Shown here piece after piece: positions 49,659-58,905 of a stretch of 64,000 bases of DNA (positions within the stretch are counted from its first letter, which is position 1; each line of letters opens with the position of its first letter). The position numbers were made by a program, and so were the translations under genes. This DNA is from Aeromicrobium phoceense (GTDB lineage Bacteria > Actinomycetota > Actinomycetes > Propionibacteriales > Nocardioidaceae), in the NCBI RefSeq assembly GCF_013868155.1, contig NZ_JACEOG010000001.1:1736001-1800000 (forward strand), read 5' to 3'. The notes under the pieces were generated by a model. That model was not told where the DNA came from. It searched no databases and saw only the letters and a list, made by a program, of their open reading frames with translations.

Positions 49659-51545
49659 ATGGCGACCACGCCGAAGGACCCGGAGCAGAGCATCGTCGAC
49701 CAGCAGCGCGCCGTGCTCGAGAGTCTTCCGTTCTCCGACACCCGCGACTTCGAGGACGCCGAGCGCGGCCTGATCGCCCCGATCACGGAGCCCGTGCTCG
49801 CCGAGGACGGCACCGTGCTGTGGGACAACTCGACGTACGACTTCATCGAGGGCGAGGCCCCGGACTCGGTCAACCCGAGCCTGTGGCGCCAGTCTCGGCT
49901 CGCCGCGACGGACGGCCTCTTCGAGGTGATCCCCGGGATCTACCAGGTCCGGGGCATGGACCTGTCGAACACCACCATCGTCGAGGGCGACGAGGGCGTC
50001 GTCGTGTTCGACACCCTGCTCTCCGTCGAGACCGGTGCCGCAGCCCTGGCGCTCTACCGCCAGCACCGTGGCGACCGGCCGGTCAAGGCCGTCGTCATCA
50101 CCCACTCGCACGCCGATCACTTCGGCGGCATCCGCGGATTCGTCTCGCAGGAGGACGTGGACGCGGGCCGGACACGGATCTTCGCGCCTGAGGGCTTCAT
50201 CGAGCACGCGGTGGCCGAGAACGTCTACGCGGGCACGGCGATGAACCGGCGCGCCGGCTACATGTACGGAGCCGCGCTGGCCCGCGGTCCACGTGGGGGA
50301 GTCGGTGCCGGTCTCGGCCAGACGCTGTCGGTCGGACTCGTGTCGCTGATGGAACCCACGGACATGATCACCACCACGGGTCACGAGGAGACGGTGGACG
50401 GCGTCCGGATGGTCTTCCAGATGGCCCCGGACACCGAAGCGCCGTCGGAGTTCCTGATCTACCTGCCGGACTTCAAGGCGCTGTGCGCGGCGGAGGACGC
50501 CACGCACAACCTTCACAACCTGCTCACGCTTCGTGGTGCGGTGGTCCGGGATCCGCACGGCTGGGCGAAGTACCTCACCGAGACGATCGATCTCTTCGGT
50601 GACGACGTCGAGGTCGTCTTCGCGTCCCACCACTGGCCCACGTGGGGTAACGACCGAGTGGTGGAGTTCATCTCGCTCCAGCGCGACCTCTACGCCTACC
50701 TGCACGACCAGACGCTTCGGATGATGAACCAGGGCCTCGTCGGGCCGGAGATCGCCGAGGCGATGACATTGCCTCCCGCGCTCGAGAACGCGTGGTCGAC
50801 TCGCGGCTACTACGGTTCGGTGAGTCACAACGTGAAGGCGATCTACCAGCGCTACCTCGGCTGGTTCGACGGCAACCCGGCGCACCTGTGGGAGCACGTC
50901 CCGGTCGAACGGGCGAAGCGCTACGTCAGGCTCGCCGGCGGCATCGATGCGATCGTCGCCGCGGCGAAGGAGGCGTTCGCCGAGGGTGACTACCGCTGGG
51001 CCGCGGAGATCGGCAACCACGCCGTCTTCGCCGAGCCGGAGCATGGGGCAGCGCGGGAGGTGCTCGCCGACACGTACGAGCAGCTCGGCTACGGCTCCGA
51101 GAACGGGACGTGGCGCGACTTCTACCTCTCGGGGGCCCTGGAGCTGCGCGACGGTCAGTTCGGCACCCCGACGGAGACCAACGCGCCCGACGTCATCGGC
51201 CAGCTCACGCCGGAGATGCTGTTCGACGCGATCGCGATCCAGGTCGACGGGCCCCGTGCGTGGGACGCGAAGCTCTCGATCGACGTCGTGCTGACGGACG
51301 CGGACGAGCGGTACCGGCTGTGGCTCGCGAACGGTGTCCTCACCTACAGCGCCCGGCCGCAGAAGGGTGATCCCGATGCGACGATCACAGCCACCCGTCG
51401 TGCCCTGCCGGCCTTGGCCGGCGGACTCGACGCTGCGGGTCTCTCGGCGGCAGGGATCGAGATCGCTGGCGACGCGAGCGCCCTCGGCACGCTGACCTCG
51501 GTCCTCGACCCGGGGGACAAGAACTTCGCCATCGTCACCCCCTGA
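49659..51545 (+). CDS. Alkylsulfatase (SdsA-like, metallo-beta-lactamase fold)
   Basis: A 628-residue enzyme hydrolysing primary or secondary alkyl sulfates to alcohol and sulfate. The metallo-beta-lactamase domain has the zinc motif THSHADHFGG (about residues 149-158), followed by TTGHEETVDGVRM and ASHHWPTWGN. A helical dimerisation region and a C-terminal SCP2-like domain (LTPEMLFDAIAIQVDG on) complete the SdsA1 layout. Unlike Pseudomonas SdsA1 it has no signal peptide, so it probably acts in the cytoplasm. A SulP sulfate permease follows after four bases. Confidence 0.9.
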   Translation: MATTPKDPEQSIVDQQRAVLESLPFSDTRDFEDAERGLIAPITEPVLAEDGTVLWDNSTYDFIEGEAPDSVNPSLWRQSRLAATDGLFEVIPGIYQVRGMDLSNTTIVEGDEGVVVFDTLLSVETGAAALALYRQHRGDRPVKAVVITHSHADHFGGIRGFVSQEDVDAGRTRIFAPEGFIEHAVAENVYAGTAMNRRAGYMYGAALARGPRGGVGAGLGQTLSVGLVSLMEPTDMITTTGHEETVDGVRMVFQMAPDTEAPSEFLIYLPDFKALCAAEDATHNLHNLLTLRGAVVRDPHGWAKYLTETIDLFGDDVEVVFASHHWPTWGNDRVVEFISLQRDLYAYLHDQTLRMMNQGLVGPEIAEAMTLPPALENAWSTRGYYGSVSHNVKAIYQRYLGWFDGNPAHLWEHVPVERAKRYVRLAGGIDAIVAAAKEAFAEGDYRWAAEIGNHAVFAEPEHGAAREVLADTYEQLGYGSENGTWRDFYLSGALELRDGQFGTPTETNAPDVIGQLTPEMLFDAIAIQVDGPRAWDAKLSIDVVLTDADERYRLWLANGVLTYSARPQKGDPDATITATRRALPALAGGLDAAGLSAAGIEIAGDASALGTLTSVLDPGDKNFAIVTP

Positions 51546-51549
51546 CACC

Positions 51550-53223
51550 GTGAACCCGCCGAAGCTGGGCAGGCCCACCCGACAGGATGCCGTCGCGGGA
51601 TTCGTGACGGGGCTGTTCAGCATCCCCGAGGGCATGGCCTACGCCAGCATCGGCGGGTTCAACCCGCTGCTCGGCCTGTACTCCGGCATGGTGTCCACGG
51701 CCGTGGGAGCGGTGTTCAACCGCACCGTGCTGATGGTCACGACGCTGACGTCGGCGATCGCCCTGACGTCGCAGAGCGTCCTCTCCGAGGCTGGTCTGAA
51801 GGCCGACGACATCGGCAACGTGGCGATGCTGACGGTGCTCGTCGGCGTGATCATGGTCGTGTTCGGGCTGCTGCGGATGGGCTCGCTCATGAGCTTCGTC
51901 TCCAACGCGGTGATGACGGGATTCACGACGGGCATCGCGGTGCAGATCATCGCGGGGGTGATCGGGGACGCGACCGACTACGAGACCGACCGGCACAACA
52001 CGCTCGCCAAGTTCGCCGACGCGGTCACCCACGTCGGACAGTGGGACCCGGTCGCGGTCGCGGTCGCCGTCGGCACCGTGATCGTCTGGGCGCTGGCGCA
52101 CGCGGTGAAGCGGCTCGAGCCCTTCGCGATCCTCATCGCGCTGGTGGTGGCCACCGTGACGGTGGTCGTCGTCGGGGCGGACGTGGAGCAGGTCGGCGAC
52201 ATCGGGGCCATTCCCAACGCCGTGCCGACGCCGGTCATGCCCGACTGGTCGGTGATCCCGGACCTGCTGGTCGGGGCGGTGGCCGTCGCGCTCGTCGCGC
52301 TGGCGCAGGCGGCCGGGATCGGCGCGGCGGTCCCGAACCCGGACGGATCGCGCACCAGCGTGTCCGGCGACTTCACGGCCCAGGGTGTGGCGAATCTCGC
52401 CGGCGGCTTCTTCCAGGCACTCCCGACGGGCGGGTCGCTCTCGCGCACCGGTGTCGCGACCAGCGCCGGGGCGCAGACGCGCTGGGCCGGGATCTTCGCC
52501 GGCGTCTTTCTCGCCGCGATCGTGCTGGTCGCCGGCAGCACGGCCGAGCTGATCCCGATGCCGGTGATCGGGGGCCTCATCTTCGTGATCGGGGCCGAGC
52601 TGATCGTGGGCCGGCTCCCGGACATCAAACTCGTGCTGCGCACCGGCGTCCTGCCGGCCGTGGCCATGGTCGCCACCTTCCTGGCCACGACGGAACTGCC
52701 CCTGCAGCAGGCGATCCTCCTCGGGGCAGGCATCTCGATGCTGCTGTTCTGCGTGCGCGCCCAGCAGCAGGCCCGGATCCGCGCACTCGTGCGCGACGAC
52801 GACGGGCACTGGCGGACCGACGACGTGCCTGAGGTGATCGCGCCGTACTCGGTCACGGTCCTGCACTACGAGGGGGTGAGCCTGTTCGCCGAGGTCAACC
52901 GGCTCGACGAGTCCTGGCCGTCCCTGGCCGACACGCACGACGCCGTGGTCATCTTCCACGTCCGCACGCTGCCGGACGTGCCGTCGTCGACCTTCCTCAA
53001 GTCGCTCGAGAGCCGTGCGGCGAAGCTGGCCGAGCACCACTGCCGGCTGATGGTCGTGGGGATGGATCCGGGCCTCATGCGCGTGGTCGAGCGGACCGGG
53101 GTGGCCGCCGCGCTGGGTCCGGAGAACCTGGTGGAGCGCACCAACGTCTTCTTCCAGGCCCTCGACCGGGCCCACGAGGAGGCGCAGGCTTGGGTCGACG
53201 GGCGACGCTCGGCGTCAGGCTGA
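51550..53223 (+). CDS. SulP family sulfate permease with STAS domain
   Basis: A 557-residue inorganic anion transporter. About ten to twelve membrane segments start with VAGFVTGLFSIPEGMAYASI, the SulP signature, and a cytoplasmic STAS domain occupies about residues 430-550 (VVIFHVRTLPDVPSSTFLK). It could import sulfate or balance sulfate released by the adjacent alkylsulfatase, with which it is probably co-transcribed. GTG start. Its 3' end overlaps the convergent BASS gene by nine bases. Confidence 0.88.
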   Translation: MNPPKLGRPTRQDAVAGFVTGLFSIPEGMAYASIGGFNPLLGLYSGMVSTAVGAVFNRTVLMVTTLTSAIALTSQSVLSEAGLKADDIGNVAMLTVLVGVIMVVFGLLRMGSLMSFVSNAVMTGFTTGIAVQIIAGVIGDATDYETDRHNTLAKFADAVTHVGQWDPVAVAVAVGTVIVWALAHAVKRLEPFAILIALVVATVTVVVVGADVEQVGDIGAIPNAVPTPVMPDWSVIPDLLVGAVAVALVALAQAAGIGAAVPNPDGSRTSVSGDFTAQGVANLAGGFFQALPTGGSLSRTGVATSAGAQTRWAGIFAGVFLAAIVLVAGSTAELIPMPVIGGLIFVIGAELIVGRLPDIKLVLRTGVLPAVAMVATFLATTELPLQQAILLGAGISMLLFCVRAQQQARIRALVRDDDGHWRTDDVPEVIAPYSVTVLHYEGVSLFAEVNRLDESWPSLADTHDAVVIFHVRTLPDVPSSTFLKSLESRAAKLAEHHCRLMVVGMDPGLMRVVERTGVAAALGPENLVERTNVFFQALDRAHEEAQAWVDGRRSASG

Positions 53224-54072
53224 GCCGGACGTCGCGCCGCCGCGACGCTTGCCCAGCTCGCCGGCCAGGACGATCAGCACGATGGGCAGGGCGAGGGCCG
53301 CGACGAGCGTCGTGACGACGACGTCAGGACCCAGCGACGCGGCGATCACGAGGGCGGCGGAGATGTTCCGCTGCGCCGCACCGAGACCCAGGACGAGCCG
53401 GTCCCCGGACTCACGACCGAGCCCGCCGGCCCACCCGGCGACCAGCCCGGTGATGATCACGACGACGGTCCCGACGAAGACCCACGAGCCGATCGACGCG
53501 AAGACCTCGCGCCACGTCACGAGCAGGCCCGACACGATCCCGACGGCGAGGCCCACCGTGGAGACCTGGGTGAAGCCTCCGACGACGTCGCCCGCGAAGC
53601 CGGCGTAGCGGGCCCTCACCACGAGGCCCAGGCCCAGCGGGACCAGCATGAACAGGATCAGCGACTGGGCGATGTCCCACGCCGACACGGTCGCGCCCTC
53701 GACGGCCAGCGGCACCACGATCGGGGCGAACGCCACGGTCACGACCATCAGCAGGACCATGACGCCGACCGCGAGTGGCTGGCTGCCGTGCGCCAGCTTG
53801 GCCAGCGTCGGCAGGAACGGAGCTCCGGCACAGCACCCCACGAGGATGATCGCCGCGCTGGTCGCGTCGTCCATCGGCAGGGCGCGCGCCGCGATGATCG
53901 CGACGAGCGGGACCACCACGAAGTTCGCGGCCAGCGCACCGACGACGAGGCGGAGGTCCTTCAGCGGCGTCAGGACCTGCTGCATCGTGAGGCCGAGGCC
54001 GAGCCCGGCCATGCCCGCCACCACGAAGGTCAGGATCCCGACCTGGGTGATCACGGTCAGCACGTCGGTCAT
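53215..54072 (-). CDS. BASS family (bile acid:Na+ symporter-like) transporter
   Basis: A 285-residue membrane protein with about nine to ten helices. The BASS/BART fold is indicated by AAIILVGCCAGAPFLPTLAK (with the unwound CCAGAPF crossing) and the repeat LGLGAAQRNISAALVIAAS. Family members carry sodium-coupled organic anions. The name bile acid transporter should not be read as the substrate here. No operon partner on its strand. Confidence 0.85.
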   Translation of the reverse strand: MTDVLTVITQVGILTFVVAGMAGLGLGLTMQQVLTPLKDLRLVVGALAANFVVVPLVAIIAARALPMDDATSAAIILVGCCAGAPFLPTLAKLAHGSQPLAVGVMVLLMVVTVAFAPIVVPLAVEGATVSAWDIAQSLILFMLVPLGLGLVVRARYAGFAGDVVGGFTQVSTVGLAVGIVSGLLVTWREVFASIGSWVFVGTVVVIITGLVAGWAGGLGRESGDRLVLGLGAAQRNISAALVIAASLGPDVVVTTLVAALALPIVLIVLAGELGKRRGGATSGSA

Positions 54073-54211
54073 GGGTGGTCTCCTTCATCTTGGCCGTCTT
54101 GGGACAGGTTGGTCCGGCAGGACCCGACGCGCACCATCCGGACGAGATGATCCGAGGACTCACCCACGCTGAGTGATTACGGGGGGAGTGCCAAGGTGCC
54201 AGAGTCCGTCC

Positions 54212-54589
54212 ATGGACAGTTTCTGGGAGTTCTTCTGGTGGACCGTGTCGATCTTCCTCTTCATGGGCTACCTGATCGTCTTGTTCCACGTCATCATCGA
54301 TCTGTTCCGCGACGAGGAGCTGTCGGGGTGGTGGAAGGCGATCTGGGTCTTCTTCCTGATCCTCGTGCCCGCGCTCGCGGCCCTGGTCTACCTGATCGCG
54401 CGCGGCGGCGGCATGGCCCGGCGCTCGGCGGCCCAGCTGGATCAGGCGCGCGCAGAGACCGACGCCTACATCCGCACGGTGGCGGCGACGTCGCCCGCCG
54501 ACCAGATCGCCTCGGCCAAGCAGCTGCTCGACTCCGGCGCGATCAGCACCGAGGAGTTCGAGGCGCTCAAGGCGAAGGCGCTGGCCTGA
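54212..54589 (+). CDS. Membrane protein with C-terminal SHOCT domain
   Basis: A 125-residue protein. Two membrane helices (FWWTVSIFLFMGYLIVLFHV and AIWVFFLILVPALAALVYLI) form a PLDc_N-like module. After a charged linker, ADQIASAKQLLDSGAISTEE plus FEALKAKAL is a typical SHOCT motif, a short helix pair found in many unrelated membrane proteins. ATG at 54212 starts the first helix. Function unknown. Confidence 0.82.
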   Translation: MDSFWEFFWWTVSIFLFMGYLIVLFHVIIDLFRDEELSGWWKAIWVFFLILVPALAALVYLIARGGGMARRSAAQLDQARAETDAYIRTVAATSPADQIASAKQLLDSGAISTEEFEALKAKALA

Positions 54590-54619
54590 TGGTCCGGCAG
54601 TGCACCGAAGGAGCGATGG

Positions 54620-55042
54620 ATGATGAGTGACTACCGAGCCCCCAAGCCCACCGAGCGTGAGGCCGCGATCTCGTCCGGCGTGCTCGGTTTCGCGGGCGCG
54701 ATGCTGGCGACGGTCGGCGTGTTCCAGGTCCTGGCCGCGATCTCGGCCCTGGCCAAGGACGACCTGTTCGTGGCCGGGCAGGACTACGTTTACCAGCTGA
54801 GCGTCACGAGCTGGGGCTGGATCCACCTCGTCATCGGCGGCCTCGCGATCGCCGTCGGCGTGTGCCTCCTGCTGGGCAAGCCGTGGGCCGTCCTGACCGG
54901 CGCGGGGCTCGCGGCGATCGGGGCCATCGTGTCCTTCGCGTGGATGCCCTACTACCCGTGGTGGTCGATCGTCATCATCGTCTTCAACGTCGTCGTCCTC
55001 TGGGCCACGGTGACGCAGATGAACGCTCGCGAGCGCCGCTGA
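54620..55042 (+). CDS. DUF7144-like four-helix membrane protein
   Basis: A 140-residue integral membrane protein with four hydrophobic helices: GVLGFAGAMLATVGVFQVLA, WGWIHLVIGGLAIAVGVCLL, TGAGLAAIGAIVSFAWM and WWSIVIIVFNVVVLWATV. The WGWIHL motif is characteristic of the DUF7144 family common in actinobacteria. Tandem ATG codons at 54620 and 54623. It lies 30 bases after the SHOCT gene. Function unknown. Confidence 0.75.
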   Translation: MMSDYRAPKPTEREAAISSGVLGFAGAMLATVGVFQVLAAISALAKDDLFVAGQDYVYQLSVTSWGWIHLVIGGLAIAVGVCLLLGKPWAVLTGAGLAAIGAIVSFAWMPYYPWWSIVIIVFNVVVLWATVTQMNARERR

Positions 55043-55073
55043 CGCTCGCGGGTCAGGCGACCCCCGACGCACG

Positions 55074-55121
55074 GATCTTGTACCGGTTCAGCCCGGATAT
55101 GGGCTGAACCGGTACAAGATC
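55074..55121. terminator. Perfect 21-bp palindrome between convergent genes
   Basis: Arms at 55074-55094 and 55101-55121 (GATCTTGTACCGG... / ...CCGGTACAAGATC) with a GGATAT loop. No T tract, but position between convergent ends suggests a transcription barrier or a palindromic repeat. Confidence 0.6.
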
Positions 55122-55136
55122 GGTGCCGCGTGGACC

Positions 55137-56048
55137 TCAGGCGCGCGCGCTGACCCGGCGGGAGCCGTGGTGCACGAGGAGGTCGAACAGGTCCTGGGCC
55201 GCCTTCGTCGGCCGCACGCCCCGTCGCCTCAGGATCGCCATCCGGATCACGGTGCCCTCGTCGTCGATGGGCCGGAACTCGATGGCGCCACGCGTCTCGA
55301 GCGGGTCGTCGAGCAGCGTGAAGTCGGGCATGAGCGAGACGCCGATCCCCGACGAGACCATCTGCTTGCACACGTCGGCGCTGTCGGCGGTGTGCCACTT
55401 CAGGGGCGGTGAGTCGCCGAAGACGCGGTGCGCGACGCGGTGCATGAGATACCCGGCCCGCGCGCCCACGAACACCTCCTGGCGCAGGTCGTCGACGGTG
55501 ACCGTCGGCCGCTCCGCGAGCGGGTGGTCGCCCGGCAGCACCGCCATCGGCCGGCCGTGGAAGAGCTCGGTGGCGACGAGGTCGGGGTGCACGTCGTCGC
55601 CGGGGAGCAGCGTGACCAGCCCGATGTCGAGCGACCCGTCGCGCAGGCCGTCGCGGACCTCGCCGTGGCGCAGCTGGCGCATGTCGACGGAGGTGTGCTC
55701 GTCCTCGAGCTCGCGGCTGCGCATCGCGGGCAGCACGATCGACGTGACGCCGAAGTAGACGCTGCCGACCCGGGTCGGGCGGTGGAACTGCGACTCGCCC
55801 CGCGCGGCAGCGCGCAGGCGGTCGGCGGCGTCGAGGACCTCGAGGATGCGGGGGAGGAGCTCCTGGCCGGTGCCGTTGATCCGCGTCCCCGAGCGGTGCC
55901 GGTCGACCAGCGTGACGCCCAGCTCGCGCTCGAGCTTCGTGACCGCCTCGCTGAGCGCCGGGAGCGAGACGTGCAGGTGCTCCCCGGCGCGCCGCAACGA
56001 GCCCTGCTCGCTGACCGCCCTGACGTATTCGAGCTGCTCCAGTCGCAT
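55137..56048 (-). CDS. LysR family regulator, divergent from organosulfur operon
   Basis: A 303-residue LysR regulator. The N-terminal helix-turn-helix (YVRAVSEQGSLRRAGEHLHV, then SLPALSEAVTKLERELG) is followed by an effector-binding domain with DIGLVTLLPGDDVHPD and CKQMVSSGIGVSLMPDF. ATG at 56048 has GGGAGGTGAG upstream. It is divergent from an SsuABC-like transport and monooxygenase operon and is likely its activator, comparable to Cbl or CysB in enterobacteria, which is an inference. Confidence 0.87.
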   Translation of the reverse strand: MRLEQLEYVRAVSEQGSLRRAGEHLHVSLPALSEAVTKLERELGVTLVDRHRSGTRINGTGQELLPRILEVLDAADRLRAAARGESQFHRPTRVGSVYFGVTSIVLPAMRSRELEDEHTSVDMRQLRHGEVRDGLRDGSLDIGLVTLLPGDDVHPDLVATELFHGRPMAVLPGDHPLAERPTVTVDDLRQEVFVGARAGYLMHRVAHRVFGDSPPLKWHTADSADVCKQMVSSGIGVSLMPDFTLLDDPLETRGAIEFRPIDDEGTVIRMAILRRRGVRPTKAAQDLFDLLVHHGSRRVSARA

Positions 56049-56196
56049 GCTCACCTCCCCGTTGACCGGTGAGGCTACGTGAACGGCAGCGCCTGTCGGG
56101 TGATCTCCCGCGTCGTGAGACGAGGCGGTCGGCGGTGCCCGGATTCGTAGCGTCGTCGTCACGCAACAGCGCCCCTCACGAGAAGAAGGCACCCGC

Positions 56197-57228
56197 ATGA
56201 ATCACGTCCGAACCCCACGCTTCACCCGCACCCTGGTCGTCACCGTGGCCGCTTCACTCGCCGCGATGGGCCTCGGCGCCTGTGGCAGCGCCGGCGCGGA
56301 CTCGGGGCAGGAGGAGACCACGATCCGGTACCAGAGTTACGCCGGAGCCGTGGACGCCTTCCTGCTCGCGGACGCCCTCGGCGAGTTCGAGGGACTCACG
56401 CTCAAAAGGGTCGGTGACATCACCGGCGGCCCGCAGGCCCTCCAGGCACTCGTGTCCGACCAGACCGACGTGGGCGGCTCCGCCTTCTACGGCGCGATCG
56501 CCCAGCTCGTCGCCACGGGGGCGCCCATCAAGGCCGTCATCCCGTTCTACGGATCGAACGAGGCGACGAACTCGGCCGTCTCCGTCCTGGAGGAGTCGGA
56601 CATTCGGACCGCCCGTGACCTCGTCGGCAGGAAGATCGCCGTCAACACGCTCGGCGCGAACCAGGAGGCGGTGCTCGACACCTGGTTCGAACAGCAGGGC
56701 CTCAGCCAGGCCGAGCAGGACAAGATCACGCTCGTCCCGCTGCCGCCGCTCAACACGCCCGAGGCGCTCGGCAGCGGCAAGGTCGACGCGGCCGTCCTGA
56801 GCTTCACGGCCAAGAAGCAGACCGAGGCGCAGTACCCCCTCCGCACGCTCGTGCGCGACATCGACGTCGTCGGCGAGCCGTACGCCGGCGGCGGCATCAC
56901 CCTGCGCGAGGAGTTCATCGAGAAGAACCCGAAGACCTCGCGCCAGATCGTCGAGGGCGTCGCCGCGGCGATCGAGTTCCTCGAGACCCACGACAAGCAG
57001 GAGGTCTTCGACGTCTACTTCCCGTACCTGGAGGAGGAGGGCTACGGCGACTACATCGAGCCGATCAGGGCCAACTTCCCCGGCACGCTCGGCATCGACG
57101 CCAAGCCCGTCATCGCGGACGAGGACATCCAGCGCTGGGTCGACTGGCTCGACAGCCGTGGCGACATCGACGCCGAGGACATCGACGTCAAGGACGTCTA
57201 CACCAACGAGCTCAACCCGAACGCCTGA
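56197..57228 (+). CDS. ABC transporter substrate-binding lipoprotein (SsuA/TauA/NrtA type)
   Basis: A 343-residue exported binding protein. The signal sequence ends in the lipobox GLGAC (about residue 28). The mature protein has the NMT1/SsuA-like fold with SDQTDVGGSAFYGAIAQLVA, VGRKIAVNTLGANQEAVLD and SGKVDAAVLSFTAKKQTEA. The family covers sulfonates, taurine, nitrate and pyrimidine precursors. The adjacent FMN-dependent monooxygenase makes an organosulfur substrate most likely. Confidence 0.87.
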   Translation: MNHVRTPRFTRTLVVTVAASLAAMGLGACGSAGADSGQEETTIRYQSYAGAVDAFLLADALGEFEGLTLKRVGDITGGPQALQALVSDQTDVGGSAFYGAIAQLVATGAPIKAVIPFYGSNEATNSAVSVLEESDIRTARDLVGRKIAVNTLGANQEAVLDTWFEQQGLSQAEQDKITLVPLPPLNTPEALGSGKVDAAVLSFTAKKQTEAQYPLRTLVRDIDVVGEPYAGGGITLREEFIEKNPKTSRQIVEGVAAAIEFLETHDKQEVFDVYFPYLEEEGYGDYIEPIRANFPGTLGIDAKPVIADEDIQRWVDWLDSRGDIDAEDIDVKDVYTNELNPNA

Positions 57229-57238
57229 GGAGGCAGCC

Positions 57239-58051
57239 ATGAGTTCACGCATCGAACTGAGGAACGTCGGCCAGACCTTCTGGGTCCGTGGCGACGAGGA
57301 CAAGAAGCTGCGCGAGTTCGTCGCGCTCGACGGGCTCGACCTGGACATCCGGGCGGGGGAGTTCCTGACCCTCGTCGGGCCGTCGGGCTGCGGCAAGTCC
57401 ACCGTGCTCGACCTGATCTCGGGGCTCTCCGCGCCGACCTCGGGCTCCATCACGGTCGACGGGACCCCCATCACGGGCCCCGGCCTGGACCGCAGCGTCG
57501 TCTTCCAGCAGTACACCCTGCTGCCGTGGCGCAGTGCCCAGGCGAACATCGAGTTCGCGCTCGAGGCCAAGGGCGGACTGTCGAAGGCGCAGCGTGCCGC
57601 GACCGCTCGCGAGTACCTCGACCTGGTCGGACTGAGCGAGTTCGCGGGCCGCTACCCGCACGAGCTGTCCGGCGGGATGAAGCAGCGGGTGGCCATCGCG
57701 CGCAGCCTGTCCTACCAGCCGCAGGTGCTGCTGATGGACGAGCCGTTCGGCGCGCTCGACGCCCAGACCCGCGAGCGGCTCCAGGAGGAGCTGGTCCGGA
57801 TCTGGCAGCACACGGGCACCACGGTCGTGTTCATCACGCACGACATCGAGGAGGCGGTCTTCCTCGGCCAGCGGGTCGCCGTCATGAGCGGGCGACCGGG
57901 GCGAATCAAGGAGATCGTCACGGTCGATCTCGACCGGTCGCTCGCCCAGGACGAGGACGTCCGGGCGACGCCCGAGTTCGCGGCGCACCGGCACCACATC
58001 TGGTCGCTCCTGCGTGAGCGGTCCACCGCGAAGGAGCTCACCCATGTCTGA
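57239..58051 (+). CDS. ABC transporter ATPase (SsuB/TauB type)
   Basis: A 270-residue nucleotide-binding subunit. Walker A GPSGCGKST (about residue 54), Q-loop VVFQQYTLLPWRS, signature ELSGGMKQRVAIARSL, Walker B VLLMDEPFGALDAQTRE and H-loop FITHDIEEAVFLG are all intact. The LLPWR Q-loop is typical of the nitrate/sulfonate/taurine branch. It begins 10 bases after the binding-protein gene with GAGGAGG as ribosome-binding site. Confidence 0.93.
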   Translation: MSSRIELRNVGQTFWVRGDEDKKLREFVALDGLDLDIRAGEFLTLVGPSGCGKSTVLDLISGLSAPTSGSITVDGTPITGPGLDRSVVFQQYTLLPWRSAQANIEFALEAKGGLSKAQRAATAREYLDLVGLSEFAGRYPHELSGGMKQRVAIARSLSYQPQVLLMDEPFGALDAQTRERLQEELVRIWQHTGTTVVFITHDIEEAVFLGQRVAVMSGRPGRIKEIVTVDLDRSLAQDEDVRATPEFAAHRHHIWSLLRERSTAKELTHV

Positions 58052-58886
58052 CCTGCTCACCGAGAAGACGCAGGCCCGGCCGAACCCGCGTCAGGAGGAG
58101 GCCGCCCGCGCGAAGGGCGCCTCACTGCGCCGCACCCGCACGGTCGCCGTCACGCGCGGCGCCGCCGGACTCGTGGCGCTCGCCCTGGTCTGGGAGTTCG
58201 CTCCGCGATGGGGCCTGGTGGATCCGTACTCCATCCCACCGCTGCACGTCGTGCTGCAGGAGTGGTGGTCGATGGTCCTCGACGGCGAGCTGTGGAGGCA
58301 CGTCTCGGCCAGCCTCAAGCGGTCCGTCGTCGGGTTCACGCTGGCGATCGTCCTGGCCATCCCGCTGGGTGCGGCCATTGCCTGGTACCGGCCGGTCCGC
58401 GAGTTCTTCACCCCGTCCCTGGAGCTGTTCCGCAACACCGCGGCGCTCGCGATCCTGCCCGTGTTCATCCTCCTGCTGGGGCTGGGGGAGACGTCGAAGA
58501 TCGCGATCGTGCTCTACGCGTGCTTCTTCCCGATCCTGCTGTCGACGATCGCGGGGGTGGCCAGCGTGGACGCCCAGCTGCTGCGCTCGGCACGCGTGCT
58601 CGGCCTCTCGCCGGTCGCGACGTTCCGCAAGGTGGCGTTCCCCGCCGCCGTGCCCACGATCTTCACCGGCATCCGGATCTCGGGTGCCGCGGCGATCCTG
58701 GTCCTCATCGCCGCCGAGATGATCGGCGCGAACGCGGGCCTGGGCTTCCTCATCAACTACGCGCAGTACAACTTCCTGATCCCGAAGATGTACGCCGCCA
58801 TCCTCACCACCTCCCTCCTCGGCGTGGCCGTCAACTACGGACTCGTCGCCCTCGAGCGCCGCTTCTCCCAGTGGCGCGCCGCCTGA
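58044..58886 (+). CDS. ABC transporter permease (SsuC/TauC type)
   Basis: A 280-residue permease with about six membrane segments and the EAA-loop region VLGLSPVATFRKVAFPAAVP. The family feature FFTPSLELFRNTAALAILPV is present. An N-terminal cytoplasmic extension of about 45 residues is basic. ATG at 58044 overlaps the ATPase gene by eight bases. Completes an ABC importer. Confidence 0.9.
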   Translation: MSDLLTEKTQARPNPRQEEAARAKGASLRRTRTVAVTRGAAGLVALALVWEFAPRWGLVDPYSIPPLHVVLQEWWSMVLDGELWRHVSASLKRSVVGFTLAIVLAIPLGAAIAWYRPVREFFTPSLELFRNTAALAILPVFILLLGLGETSKIAIVLYACFFPILLSTIAGVASVDAQLLRSARVLGLSPVATFRKVAFPAAVPTIFTGIRISGAAAILVLIAAEMIGANAGLGFLINYAQYNFLIPKMYAAILTTSLLGVAVNYGLVALERRFSQWRAA

Positions 58887-58905
58887 CCTTCGAAAGAGAG
58901 ACACC

